Shown here piece after piece: positions 46,596 to 54,709 of a stretch of 64,000 bases of DNA. Under the pieces are notes generated by a model that was not told where the DNA came from, made no database searches, and worked only from the letters and a program-made list of their open reading frames with translations. Positions within the stretch are counted from its first letter, which is position 1. Each line of letters opens with the position of its first letter. The stretch is from Methanolobus sp. Its GTDB lineage: Archaea; Halobacteriota; Methanosarcinia; Methanosarcinales; Methanosarcinaceae. The stretch spans positions 1 through 64,000 of the forward strand of contig NZ_JADQBZ010000002.1 in NCBI RefSeq assembly GCF_016278365.1. Direction: 5' to 3'. A program made the position numbers and the translations under genes.

Positions 46596-46608
46596 TATCC
46601 ACAGATTC

Positions 46609-46739
46609 TTCTCATTAATATGCTTGATGGCATCGATGTTATTATTATAGGCTACGAACACTCCTCTGATATCCTTTAAAGGGTTCTTGATATTTGCATA
46701 CGCCTGCTCGTAGTGCTTCTCTCATTCTTCGATCTCCAT
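46609..46739 (-). pseudogene. 5' fragment of pfkC left by the duplication
   Basis: Translation from 46739 gives MEIEE, a TGA where pfkC has Trp6, then EKHYEQAYANIKNPLKDIRG and VFVAYNNNIDAIKHINEKN. This matches the first ~42 residues of PfkC (VFVAYNSNIDAIKHVKEEE). The match stops abruptly at about 46609, where argC-like sequence begins. The upstream promoter/leader region is also copied. It is a non-functional duplication end. Confidence 0.85.
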
Positions 46740-46829
46740 TGTTTCACCCGGGGAATATAGGATATGACTGAAATTTATATATAAAGATTGGATGTGGAGA
46801 GGGTATGGAATGCGAAATGCAGTAAATGC

Positions 46830-48014
46830 TTATGCTTGGTAAGCATCCAGAATCTCCTTGAAATCGTAGATAAAAACCATGCCCGAGCCGGTTGGAGGAT
46901 CTGTTATATACTCCGACTCCCATGGAGCATCCAGAGCTATCACAATATATTTTCCATCGTCAGAGAAAGTGCCTGATTTAAAAGCGTCGACAAAATCGAG
47001 TTTGAGACTTCTGCTACTTACAATCTTTCTTCCGGAATCCGTATCCCATACAATCAGCCTGCGGAAATCCATAGCCATGACGTATCTCCCATCAGGGGAC
47101 AGTGCGGTGCTATCAGGTGAAAGATCCAGCCCTTTTAATCGGCGCATTTCCTCGTAAGTAGTGCCGTCCCAGACTATAACCTCACTGCGATAAACGCTGC
47201 CTGCTGCAAGAATTTTCCCGTCATCGGAGAACTGGAGGTCAGCAACCGGCCTTTCCTCTATCGTCCTGAAAATATCTCCGCTTTCCAGATCAAAGAAGAC
47301 TATCCTGTCAGGATTGATATCGTTGTCAAAACTTGCAACCAGGTATTTCCCATCGGGCGTGAATGTGATTGACGTTGCCTTGTAATTATCACTTGTAATC
47401 GAATTCACCACTTCACCAGTTTTAATATCCCAGAAAGTTATTGTGCAACTCTCGGGATTTGCAGTCATTTCTGTACATGCAACATAGGTATTTTCATCCG
47501 GTGAAATAGCAGTATCTTCTATGAAAATACCGTTGATCTGGTGAGTCCTGAAAACCCTGCTGGCAACACCTCTGCTATGTGTCATGTTGTAGAGTGTCAG
47601 ATGTGATGCTTCAATTTCTCCATCATACAAGCTGTTGCTATTGGAACCTACCAGATAATAATTACCAATTTCAGAAAACTCAATGTCTACAATGTTCCAA
47701 TATGGTTCACGTTTTATTACAGTATAGCTGCTCCCGTCATTCATTACGTGATGACCAAAGGATTCATCACCTTGCAGTCTATTCAAAAAATTAATCGCGC
47801 TTCCTGTGCTGCTTACGACAAATTTCCCATCCGGGGAGATGTCAATGCTTTTTGTGTCACCCCCCTTAAGGTAGGAGGTTTTAAAAGGTTCAAACTCGTC
47901 AAGGGATTTTGCAGGAGATACTAAATCCTAGGCATCTGTCAGAACTCCGGGTAACATGGACATTATGACTAATATTGAAATGGTCAGGGTAATCTTCTTT
48001 TTCTTATCTAGCAT
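46830..48014 (-). pseudogene. WD40-like beta-propeller gene, second copy with in-frame TAG
   Basis: One continuous frame of 395 codons from the ATG at 48014 to the stop at 46830, except for a TAG at codon 29 (47928-47930), where the intact copy has Trp (DVWDFVSPAKS versus DA-stop-DLVSPAKS). Upstream of it is an intact signal peptide; downstream the propeller repeats are fully preserved (ISPDGKFVVSSTGSAINFLN). The open piece 46830-47786 is only part of it. Either a recent nonsense mutation, amber suppression, or reinitiation could apply. With TAG common as a stop here, a pseudogene is the simplest reading. Confidence 0.7.
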
Positions 48015-48273
48015 GGTGATGAACTCACAAGTTAGTAATCAGTTTCAAATAGATTGATGACATTTGAAAAAATGTTATATAACTTAATTAAATCAATGGA
48101 TTATATTTATTTTTATTGTATTGATTGAAACCAGACTTAAAAAACAGATATTCCTCCTATTTAAACAACAAGATTACCAGAGAGACATAGCTGGATTTTT
48201 CTTTCAGCTGGGGATTCTATAATATATTGGTTGGGATCTACCCCAATAATCATTCCAATAACAGAAACCGGCC

Positions 48274-49215
48274 TCACAAAAGGCCGGTTGTCTCATCCAT
48301 GTCAAGCATTATGTTCATGTTCTGGATAGCCGCACCTGAGGCGCCTTTCCAGAGATTATCCAGGCGGGATATTACCTGTATCTGCTCATCATTGCCGTAA
48401 ATGTAGAGGTCAAGGTAGTTAGTGTCATTGCTTCTCTGCACATCAAAAGCATTATCCACCAGATCCTTTGTCTCATCCGCTGTGTGAATGCGGATGAATG
48501 TAGAATCCCCATAGTATTTCTGATAGAGCTCATACAGGCCCTGCTTCGTCAGGGATTTTTCCAGATCCTTCACGGACAGGGGCAGTGTGACAGCCAGTCC
48601 CCTTGGATAATTGGAAACCACCGGCATGAAAATGGGCTTGACTTTAAGACCGGAGTGGACCATTATCTCAGGCACATGCTTGTGGTTCAGCCCCAGAGCA
48701 TACTGCCTTGGTGCTTTGTATGCCCTTTCTGTCGTGGTCTCATAGGTCTCGATCATCTTTTTCCCGCCACCGGTATATCCGGTGATGGAGAACAGCGGGA
48801 CAGCCGTTTCCCTGGAGATGATGCCTTCCTCCAGAAGTGGATACAGGGCAACTATGGACGCCGTTGCATGGCAGCCAGGGTTGGAAACCCTGCTCGCTAC
48901 GGCCACCCTGTCCCTGTGTGCGGCGGAGAGCTCGGGCAATCCGTAAGCCCATGTCTCATTCACGCGGTTGGCTGTGGATGCATCAATGATCTTTGTATTC
49001 GGGTTTGTGATCAGACCCACTGCCTCTGCGACCGCTTCATCCGGCAGGCAGAGGAACACTAGATCTGCCTCATTGAGCAGTTTCTTCCTTAATTCTTTGT
49101 CGTGGCGTTTCTCATAGGGGATTTCCAGAATCTCCACTTCCGGATGGTCCGCCAGACGCTCATTCACCAGCAGACCTGTAGTTCCGTGCTGGCCGTCCAC
49201 ATATATCTTATACAT
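48274..49215 (-). CDS. argC: N-acetyl-gamma-glutamyl-phosphate reductase, type 2
   Basis: 313 residues. It reduces N-acetylglutamyl phosphate in arginine synthesis. It belongs to the shorter type 2 family, best known from bacteria: N-terminus YVDGQHGTTGLLVNERLADH, then DLVFLCLPDEAVAEAV, DASTANRV, catalytic cysteine in VSNPGCHATASIV and SITGYTGGGKKMIETYE. A GAGG site precedes the ATG, 17 bases after argJ. The scar of a type 1 argC lies at 50966-51076, so this enzyme probably replaced it. Its 3' end was copied in the neighbouring tandem duplication. Confidence 0.92.
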   Translation of the reverse strand: MYKIYVDGQHGTTGLLVNERLADHPEVEILEIPYEKRHDKELRKKLLNEADLVFLCLPDEAVAEAVGLITNPNTKIIDASTANRVNETWAYGLPELSAAHRDRVAVASRVSNPGCHATASIVALYPLLEEGIISRETAVPLFSITGYTGGGKKMIETYETTTERAYKAPRQYALGLNHKHVPEIMVHSGLKVKPIFMPVVSNYPRGLAVTLPLSVKDLEKSLTKQGLYELYQKYYGDSTFIRIHTADETKDLVDNAFDVQRSNDTNYLDLYIYGNDEQIQVISRLDNLWKGASGAAIQNMNIMLDMDETTGLL

Positions 49216-49232
49216 TCTTTTCCTCAGGTAGA

Positions 49233-50417
49233 TCAGGTTGTATAATCCGCGTTGATCCTCACATAGTCGTAGGTCAGGTCACAGCCCCAGGCGGTTGCGC
49301 TCTCGTGTCCCATACCAAGGTCGGTTATGATGAAAACCTCGTCCTGGGACATGATGGATTTCAACTGGGCCAGCGTAGCCTCGTCGTTGCGTACGACCTT
49401 ACCGCTCTTCACAAGTTCCACGACCTCGGTGCCGGCTGAGAATGACAGGGAGATCTTCGTCTGGTCCATATTGGCACCGGAATAGCCGGCTGCAACCACG
49501 ATACGGCCCCAGTTGGGATCCTTTCCGAAGATGGCGGATTTCACCAATGGTGAGCGAACTATTGATTTTGCAACAAGGCGGGCATCCTCAACTGTGGCTG
49601 CACCGGTAACTTTTGATTCGATAAGCTTGGTAGCACCTTCTCCATCGACGGCTATCATCTTGGCAAGTTCGGTAAGCACAAGGTCAAGACCGGACTGGAA
49701 ATCTGCGACTTCAGGACTGATACCTGAGCTTCCGGTAGCTGTGAGCAGCGCCATGTCATTACAACTGGTGTCACCGTCCACAACCACCATGTTGAAGCTC
49801 TTGTCCACGGCTGTTGTGAGAACTGACTGCAGTTCCTTTGACGGGATCTGTGCATCGGTGTAAATAAAAGCAAGCATGGTACCCATGTTGGGCTCGATCA
49901 TCCCTGAGCCTTTGGCAATACCTGCGATACGGATACCGGATTCCATCTCAATGGCTATCTCCTTGGGAACCGTGTCAGTGGTCATGATCGCACGTGCTGC
50001 CCTCATGCTGGCTGCTGCATCCTCGCCCATGGAGTCCATCGCTTCCTGGAGATGGGAGCTGATCCAGCCGGTATCGAGTTTACGTCCCACGACACCTGTT
50101 GATGACACGCCTATAAGCTCCTCGTCAACTCCCAACCGGGATGCCAGCAGGGAAGCCATGGTCCTTGCATCAGCCATACCCTGCTCACCTGTGAAAGCAT
50201 TGGCATTGCCACTGTTCACGATAACGCCTGAGAGTCTGCCGGTCTTTGCGATACGCTCCCTTGTGAGCACAAGGGGTGCTGCAATAACCTTATTCCTTGT
50301 ATAGGCTCCGGCAGCATTTCCTTCTGCCAGTATGACCGCAATTCCCATCTTTCCGGGCTTGATGCCTCCTGCACGGACACCCTTTACCGCGCAGATACCG
50401 CCTTCAATGAAATTCAT
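49233..50417 (-). CDS. argJ: Glutamate N-acetyltransferase/ornithine acetyltransferase
   Basis: 394 residues, bifunctional or monofunctional ArgJ that recycles the acetyl group from N-acetylornithine to glutamate. It self-cleaves before the nucleophilic threonine; the site is visible in KGSGMIEPNMGTMLAFIYTD (around residue 177-196), where cleavage precedes the T of MGTMLAF. The C-terminal beta chain includes FGKDPNWGRIVVAAGYSGAN. It lies between a CBS-domain gene and argC on one transcript. Confidence 0.94.
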   Translation of the reverse strand: MNFIEGGICAVKGVRAGGIKPGKMGIAVILAEGNAAGAYTRNKVIAAPLVLTRERIAKTGRLSGVIVNSGNANAFTGEQGMADARTMASLLASRLGVDEELIGVSSTGVVGRKLDTGWISSHLQEAMDSMGEDAAASMRAARAIMTTDTVPKEIAIEMESGIRIAGIAKGSGMIEPNMGTMLAFIYTDAQIPSKELQSVLTTAVDKSFNMVVVDGDTSCNDMALLTATGSSGISPEVADFQSGLDLVLTELAKMIAVDGEGATKLIESKVTGAATVEDARLVAKSIVRSPLVKSAIFGKDPNWGRIVVAAGYSGANMDQTKISLSFSAGTEVVELVKSGKVVRNDEATLAQLKSIMSQDEVFIITDLGMGHESATAWGCDLTYDYVRINADYTT

Positions 50418-50462
50418 GTGATACCTTCTGATACCTTACTGATGCCTTGTTCTGATAATTTG

Positions 50463-50927
50463 TTACAACTCGCCAAGTCCGCGGATAATATCACCGCGTG
50501 TGATGATTCCGACGATTACACCATTTTCGACAACAGGTAATCGGTTTATCTTGTGTTTTGTAATGATACTGGAAGCTTCTTCTATGGAGTCATCAGGAGA
50601 GACAGTATACACATCCTTTTCCATGATCTCCGTTACAGGTTTTGAGCCCACATCTTCAAGCATGCGCTTGGTCTCTTCCCAGTTAAGAAGTTCCCTTATA
50701 GGCACTTCTATGACCTCAAACGGACTGGGAAGCCACAGACCCGAGCGGTCCGGCACCTCAAGCAGCTTAAGAAGGTCGCCTTCGGACACTATACCCACTA
50801 CCTTTCCGTTCTTCACTACTGGAAGACCGCTTATACGGTTCTGCTTAAGCACCATGGCGACATATCTTATAGAGTCCTCCGGACTGCAAACAATAACATT
50901 CGGGTTCATTACATCTTGGACTTTCAT
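50463..50927 (-). CDS. CBS-domain pair protein
   Basis: 154 residues from the ATG at 50927, where MKVQDVMNPNVIVCSPEDSI begins a CBS domain; the longer reading overlaps the argC remnant. Two CBS modules (about 1-58 and 90-150) end with GIVSEGDLLKLLE and GIITRGDIIRGLGEL. Such stand-alone pairs bind adenine nucleotides and act as energy sensors. It lies between the type 1 argC scar and argJ, so it was probably part of the arginine operon. Confidence 0.88.
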   Translation of the reverse strand: MKVQDVMNPNVIVCSPEDSIRYVAMVLKQNRISGLPVVKNGKVVGIVSEGDLLKLLEVPDRSGLWLPSPFEVIEVPIRELLNWEETKRMLEDVGSKPVTEIMEKDVYTVSPDDSIEEASSIITKHKINRLPVVENGVIVGIITRGDIIRGLGEL

Positions 50928-50965
50928 TTGTACACCTGTTAATAATTCATATTTTAGGGCTTTGT

Positions 50966-51076
50966 TTACGGGTTTGTCGCTGCTGCCCAAAGACCTGCCT
51001 TTTCATCGAACCCACACAGCAGGTTCATGTTCTGTATAGCCTGTCCTGAAGCACCGATGATTCCTGCGTTTATCAT
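50966..51076 (-). pseudogene. Collapsed remnant of a type 1 argC
   Basis: A 36-codon reading frame from the ATG at 51076. It begins MINAGIIGASG, like the N-terminus of type 1 ArgC, and continues without a break as QAIQNMNLLCGFDEKAGL, then WAAATNP and TAA, like the C-terminus of type 1 ArgC. The central ~300 codons are missing. GASG occurs at both ends of a normal type 1 protein, so deletion between the two GASG-coding stretches explains the fusion. A functional type 2 argC lies 1.8 kb away in the same operon. Confidence 0.85.
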
Positions 51077-51385
51077 GTATCACTGCAAATTTATTATCAG
51101 CTATATGAGGGAGTAGTAATTGTAGCGGTATAATGTTTGCGCTTTGGGAATATGAAGGAGAGAGGATTGTTGCGAGTGATGTTCACAGACCTATCATAAT
51201 CAAAGAAAAGAGAAAACGACTACTTAGGTTAATGGTCTTAAAAATACATTAAAAGAAGATTGACCAGAATCCCATTCTTCAGGTGTGATTGGTTGAGAAA
51301 TAGAAATAGTCCAGATAAACCTTGCATTGGACAGGTCTGGTTTTTAGAACCTGTTCAAGTAGGGTTTATCTATACATCAATTCCC
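51077..51385. other. Intergenic region with a small ORF and an inverted repeat
   Basis: This 309-base stretch has no recognisable gene. A 39-codon plus-strand frame (51133-51252, MFALWEYEGERIVASD at its start) lacks a good ribosome binding site and is unlikely to be real. The inverted repeat at 51314-51370 is described separately. The region just upstream of the argC remnant should hold the promoter of the old arginine operon, but no clear TATA box stands out. Confidence 0.4.
51314..51370. repeat. Nested inverted repeat downstream of the DUF4870-like gene
   Basis: Outer arms GATAAACC/GGTTTATC (8 bp) enclose inner arms ACAGGT/ACCTGT (6 bp). Located 15 bases after the stop of the minus-strand gene at 51386, it may be its terminator or a small mobile-element relic. 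No long T run follows. Confidence 0.45.
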
Positions 51386-51718
51386 TTATAATGAACTTTC
51401 TAATTTGTCAGCGTAGTCTGCAAGGATTGGCAGCCTGTACATGGTACCTTTGTAGGCCATGAACATCAGATATAGCCACAGTGCAAATCCAACAAGGGGC
51501 AAAAATAATGCTATTAGCCACCCAATAATTGGTATGAATCCCAAAATGATGCTCAATATGAACAGGACACCAAACACTACAGTGGACTGTGCTGCATGGA
51601 AACGTACAAATTTATTTTCTTTCTCAATTAGCAAGAAAATTATACCGGTAACAAATCCTAGAACATAGGCTATTACTCCAGTTATGTTTTCACTTAAACC
51701 AATTTTTGTATCGCTCAT
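51386..51718 (-). CDS. Small DUF4870-like membrane protein
   Basis: 110 residues with three hydrophobic helices (about 12-30, 48-65 and 67-92). The family-like motifs are KENKFVRFHAAQSTVVFGVL between helices one and two and GFIPIIGWLIALFLPLVGFA later. Matching Tic20/DUF4870-type proteins are common in methanogens. Function unknown. Single gene on the minus strand. Confidence 0.8.
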   Translation of the reverse strand: MSDTKIGLSENITGVIAYVLGFVTGIIFLLIEKENKFVRFHAAQSTVVFGVLFILSIILGFIPIIGWLIALFLPLVGFALWLYLMFMAYKGTMYRLPILADYADKLESSL

Positions 51719-51887
51719 TTTTCATAACTCTCCTCATAAATATCTATATATTTCAGTGGCAAATCATTCTTGTGGAACAGAGCCACAATAGAAGTCACAC
51801 TACTTAGTTAAATAATATACAAATTAACATGCATCAAAGAACTATTTATATTTATCTCACATCGTGACTATTTCCAACACTGAGGAA

Positions 51888-51996
51888 GTTGTCCGACAAT
51901 CACTAACGAAAGTATGAAAACGCATTATTATGCGTTTAAGCACCTTATAAGTCTCCTTTCTCAACTTTTTGTCCCGAAATGGAATTGTCGGACAAC
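51888..51996. mobile_element. MITE-like 109-bp inverted-repeat element
   Basis: Perfect 13-bp terminal inverted repeats GTTGTCCGACAAT and ATTGTCGGACAAC flank about 83 bases. These contain a further hairpin, AACGCAT-TATT-ATGCGTT, near the middle. There is no coding capacity. No target-site duplication is obvious. The form matches a miniature inverted-repeat transposable element or a long bipartite hairpin RNA. It lies in the roughly 400-base non-coding gap 51719-52120, in which I see nothing else. Confidence 0.55.
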
Positions 51997-52064
51997 CTGT
52001 TGAAGTCATGAGCAGGTGCTAAAATACAAACCGAACATCACTAGAAGCATTCCCTCAACAAGTG

Positions 52065-52098
52065 TAAAAATAGAATTTGATGGTCTTCCGGACCACCT
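52065..52098 (-). terminator. Hairpin terminator after the secreted protein gene
   Basis: On the minus strand GGTGGTC-CGGAA-GACCATC forms a 7-bp stem (one G-U pair), 22 bases after the stop. It is followed by ATTCTATTTTT. Consistent with a simple terminator. Confidence 0.5.
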
Positions 52099-52120
52099 TT
52101 TAATCATTATTTGGCTCAGA

Positions 52121-52582
52121 TTACATAAAGCCAAACAATTGTGATACTTTCACTACAACAATTGCAACGGTGTACTTGACAGTATTTACAAAGCCCACGG
52201 GTTCTATCACGATCTCTCCGTTGTCTTTTGCAGCAATGAACTCTTGCAGTGGATCCTGTGAATTAATGATTGTTCTTAATGTAGCTTCATTTGCTCCTAC
52301 AACCATCGTTGCATCGAATTCTGCATTTTCGTCAACTTCTTCAAATGCAGTTATATACGCATCTTCGGTGATTGCTTTAATGTATTCCTCTTCTCCGTCA
52401 TCGGTAACAATTACCAGCTTGATGATCTCGCTACCCAGAAGAGATTTCAGGTAAGAAGGTATATATTCGGCGTTCTGGTTATATTCGCTAACCTTATTAT
52501 CGAGATCATTGACAATATCAGCGCTTGCCATCGGAACAAAGACCGTTAGCAGCAACATTAATGTAACTAATATCTTTTTCAT
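52121..52582 (-). CDS. Small secreted protein of unknown function
   Basis: 153 residues. A signal peptide (about 1-21, ending PMASA) precedes an acidic globular domain and a hydrophobic C-terminal stretch (VNTVKYTVAIVVVKVSQLFG). The segment DATMVVGANEATLRTIINSQ followed by PLQEFIAAKDNGEIVIEPVG has the rhythm of an SCP2-like lipid-binding fold, but this is only an impression. AGGAAG-type ribosome binding site. Single gene with its own promoter and terminator. Confidence 0.65.
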   Translation of the reverse strand: MKKILVTLMLLLTVFVPMASADIVNDLDNKVSEYNQNAEYIPSYLKSLLGSEIIKLVIVTDDGEEEYIKAITEDAYITAFEEVDENAEFDATMVVGANEATLRTIINSQDPLQEFIAAKDNGEIVIEPVGFVNTVKYTVAIVVVKVSQLFGFM

Positions 52583-52969
52583 CCACTTCCTCCGTTTGAA
52601 TATCTTAGTTTAACACACGGCTCTGTGAAAATTATCAGAAAAAATACTAATAGAGCAGGATTCACGAGTATTTAAATACCTAATGGTATTTTAATAACTG
52701 TCTAATAACTGTCTTTTTCATCCTGGTGCAAGTACAGACGCTTTTACAGGCACATATGTGTCCTCAGGACACTTCGCATCATAGATATGTCATAATTATA
52801 GTTATATGTTTTGAATACCCCATAAATATATAAATATTAAAACCAACTAGTGTAGTTATATCTTGAACAACAGAATTATCATTAAAGCAAGTATAAATAA
52901 GTGTTTTAGTTGAAAGCTTCAAACATTATAAACAAATGTAAAAAATGAAGAGAAGAATCAACCAACCAT
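52583..52969. other. AT-rich intergenic region
   Basis: The 387 bases contain the promoter of the secreted-protein gene at the low end. A 13-base near-perfect palindrome TGTCCT-C-AGGACA lies near 52770. No coding frame is convincing. The rest is AT-rich without visible repeats. Confidence 0.45.
52667..52680 (-). promoter_or_regulatory. TATA box of the secreted-protein gene at 52121
   Basis: TATTTAAATA (52669-52678) is a near-consensus archaeal TATA element about 90 bases ahead of the start codon, implying a 60-70 base leader. The core is self-complementary, so direction is assigned from the downstream gene. Confidence 0.5.
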
Positions 52970-53518
52970 CTACCTTGTAGACGGCCGATCAAAGAAAATA
53001 TTCTTCCCCCTGACGCTCAGCGGCAGTGCCATAGCCACATCTGCATCCATCATCTCAAAATAACACGCCGCAGCCCCTGCGCTGTACATAATCCTGTTAT
53101 CGATGCACAGGTCCTTTGCCTTTGATGCTGCGCAGCCGACTGCGATTCCCAGGTCCAGGTACTTGATCATGCAATGTGGGCCGGAGAACTCCTTCTTCAC
53201 TTTTTTGGTCTCAAGCATGCCCTTGCATGTCTCAAAGCCGCATGCACCACAATCAAGGCCGGATGCACCGGAGGACTTGAGGCCGATGAGGACAACAGCG
53301 TCAGAATCCCTGACGTTCTTAGCATCACGCAGAAGGAACTTCATTCCCTTGATGTCGCTCAGCTCTTCCATCTTATTTGCAAGCTCGGCACATTCCTTGT
53401 CATCCAGGAGGCAGGTCACGATATCATCGATACCTTTTCCTTTTGGTGCTGTCCTTGCAGCTACAAGGATTGTCTTTGCAAGCAACTCAATGATTTCGGT
53501 TTCCGGATTGAGTTTCAT
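52970..53518 (-). CDS. DUF2148 ferredoxin-like domain protein
   Basis: 182 residues. The hallmark SGLDCGACGFETCKGMLETK (about 84-103), with further cysteines nearby (GPHCMIKYLDLGIAVGCAAS, C-rich), suggests a bound 4Fe-4S cluster. Members are common in methanogens and other anaerobes; the role is unknown. Ends with TAG. It lies downstream of the CobW-type gene (77-base gap), possibly co-transcribed and sharing a link to metal or cluster handling. Confidence 0.85.
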   Translation of the reverse strand: MKLNPETEIIELLAKTILVAARTAPKGKGIDDIVTCLLDDKECAELANKMEELSDIKGMKFLLRDAKNVRDSDAVVLIGLKSSGASGLDCGACGFETCKGMLETKKVKKEFSGPHCMIKYLDLGIAVGCAASKAKDLCIDNRIMYSAGAAACYFEMMDADVAMALPLSVRGKNIFFDRPSTR

Positions 53519-53595
53519 GGGAAAAGGAAGGCGACAATCCTATTTATTTATTAGTTCCCATGATATACCTTACAGCTTTCCTTATGCGTCTTCCT

Positions 53596-54633
53596 TCACA
53601 GATTTATAGGCTTTTGTTCCTGCTGTGCTTTCTTCTCGAAGCTGATGCCTTCATTCCCCAGGACCTTGCTGATAGAGCTTTCAATTATCCCTGCAAGCTT
53701 GTCCCGGGGCACAAGGGTCACAGCAGAAAGTAACTTCAAGTGCTGTTCTTCATCCCCGGTCTCATCCAGTATTTCCACAAATGGGTCTCCATGTGCCGAT
53801 GTAAGATTTGCCTTGATGAGTCCTTCCCTGAACTTAAGGGTCATCTTCACATGACCAATGAACTCAGGGTTGATCTCCATCAGCCGGGATTTGATTTCCT
53901 CCAGAAGATGCACAAGCATGGAAGTCATTCTGTCTGAATGCAGGTTATCAGCTCGCAGGAAGTATTCTCCTGAATAGCTGCCAACCCCTGACATCTCAAT
54001 GGAGTTCAGGTCGGCCCCTGTATGCTCCGCCTCGCTCTCCCCTGCAAGCAGATCTATGAACATGCGGAACTTATCATCCATTCTCTTTGCAGAAAACTCG
54101 ATTACCAGTGCATCTGGATTAAGTTGCATAACGGTCCTGGTTACCGAAGCCACGGTTTCCGCATCCACAAGGTCGATCTTGTTAATGCATACTATTTCCG
54201 ATTCCTTTATCTGGTTGGCTATGAATACAGGCACCTGGCTAATCTCCATGTTTATCCTGCTTGCGTCCACCAGGGAAACTACCGGAGCGAAGGAAAGATC
54301 CTCAACATCCATAAGTTCAATATGTTCCTTTATCTGCATGGGGAAAGCTATGCCGGTAGGCTCTATTATAACAATATCGGGATTATATTCCTCTACAAGT
54401 GTCTGAAGGGTATATTCCATGCTGATGCGCAGGGAACAGCAAATACAGCCGCTAGTAAGCTCTTTTGTGACCAAGCCGCTGCCTGATATGGTTTCACCGT
54501 CCACGCCAACTTCACCGATCTCATTGACAATTATAGCTATCTTGTGGCCTTTCTCCACAAGGTGCCTGCCAAGGCTTCGTAGTGTTGTCGTTTTCCCGCT
54601 TCCAAGGAAGCCACCTATGATCATCACTTTCAT
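53596..54633 (-). CDS. CobW/G3E-family GTPase (metal chaperone type)
   Basis: 345 residues. Walker A GGFLGSGKTT (7-16); metal-binding CxCC motif at C63, C65, C66 (SGCICCSLRI); Walker B region IVIIEPTG; guanine-specificity motif INKIDL near residue 161. A C-terminal CobW-C-like domain follows. These proteins deliver zinc, nickel or cobalt to target enzymes. In a methylotrophic methanogen, cobalt/corrinoid or nickel enzymes are plausible clients, but the metal cannot be told from sequence. Confidence 0.9.
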   Translation of the reverse strand: MKVMIIGGFLGSGKTTTLRSLGRHLVEKGHKIAIIVNEIGEVGVDGETISGSGLVTKELTSGCICCSLRISMEYTLQTLVEEYNPDIVIIEPTGIAFPMQIKEHIELMDVEDLSFAPVVSLVDASRINMEISQVPVFIANQIKESEIVCINKIDLVDAETVASVTRTVMQLNPDALVIEFSAKRMDDKFRMFIDLLAGESEAEHTGADLNSIEMSGVGSYSGEYFLRADNLHSDRMTSMLVHLLEEIKSRLMEINPEFIGHVKMTLKFREGLIKANLTSAHGDPFVEILDETGDEEQHLKLLSAVTLVPRDKLAGIIESSISKVLGNEGISFEKKAQQEQKPINL

Positions 54634-54709
54634 CTATGTCACCTGTCCAGTACAAAAAGAGATTTGCGGGAACATGTATATGGATTTTGGTTAAATCTGC
54701 CTTCCGGTT

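Larger units (their letters stand above)
44893..46600. repeat. Tandem duplication, copy A (about 1.7 kb)
   Basis: This segment contains the 5' end of pfkC, the intergenic promoter region, an intact beta-propeller gene, AT-rich DNA and the last codons of argC. It aligns with 46609-48320 at a constant offset of 1716 bases over the pfkC end (the offset grows to 1724 near argC through small indels). The 45100-45130 and 46816-46850 stretches are nearly identical. Edges were placed by eye. Confidence 0.8.
46609..48320. repeat. Tandem duplication, copy B (about 1.7 kb)
   Basis: Partner of 44893-46600. It runs from the pfkC fragment through the second propeller gene to the real argC 3' end. Base differences are scattered throughout, so the duplication is not brand new. 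Confidence 0.8.

Noticed and set aside
47928-47930. TAG read as pyrrolysine in the second propeller gene
   Set aside because: The paralogue has Trp here, TAG is used as a normal stop by at least eight genes in the window, and a similar Trp-to-TAG change sits in an obvious pseudogene (30240). Kept as a question, not as a call.
48120-48270. AT-rich repeat shared by 46380-46550 and 48120-48270 as a mobile element
   Set aside because: It is explained as part of the tandem duplication; there are no terminal repeats of its own.
51133-51252. 39-codon plus-strand ORF (MFALWEYEGERIVASD...)
   Set aside because: No convincing ribosome binding site, no recognisable family, and short enough to occur by chance.
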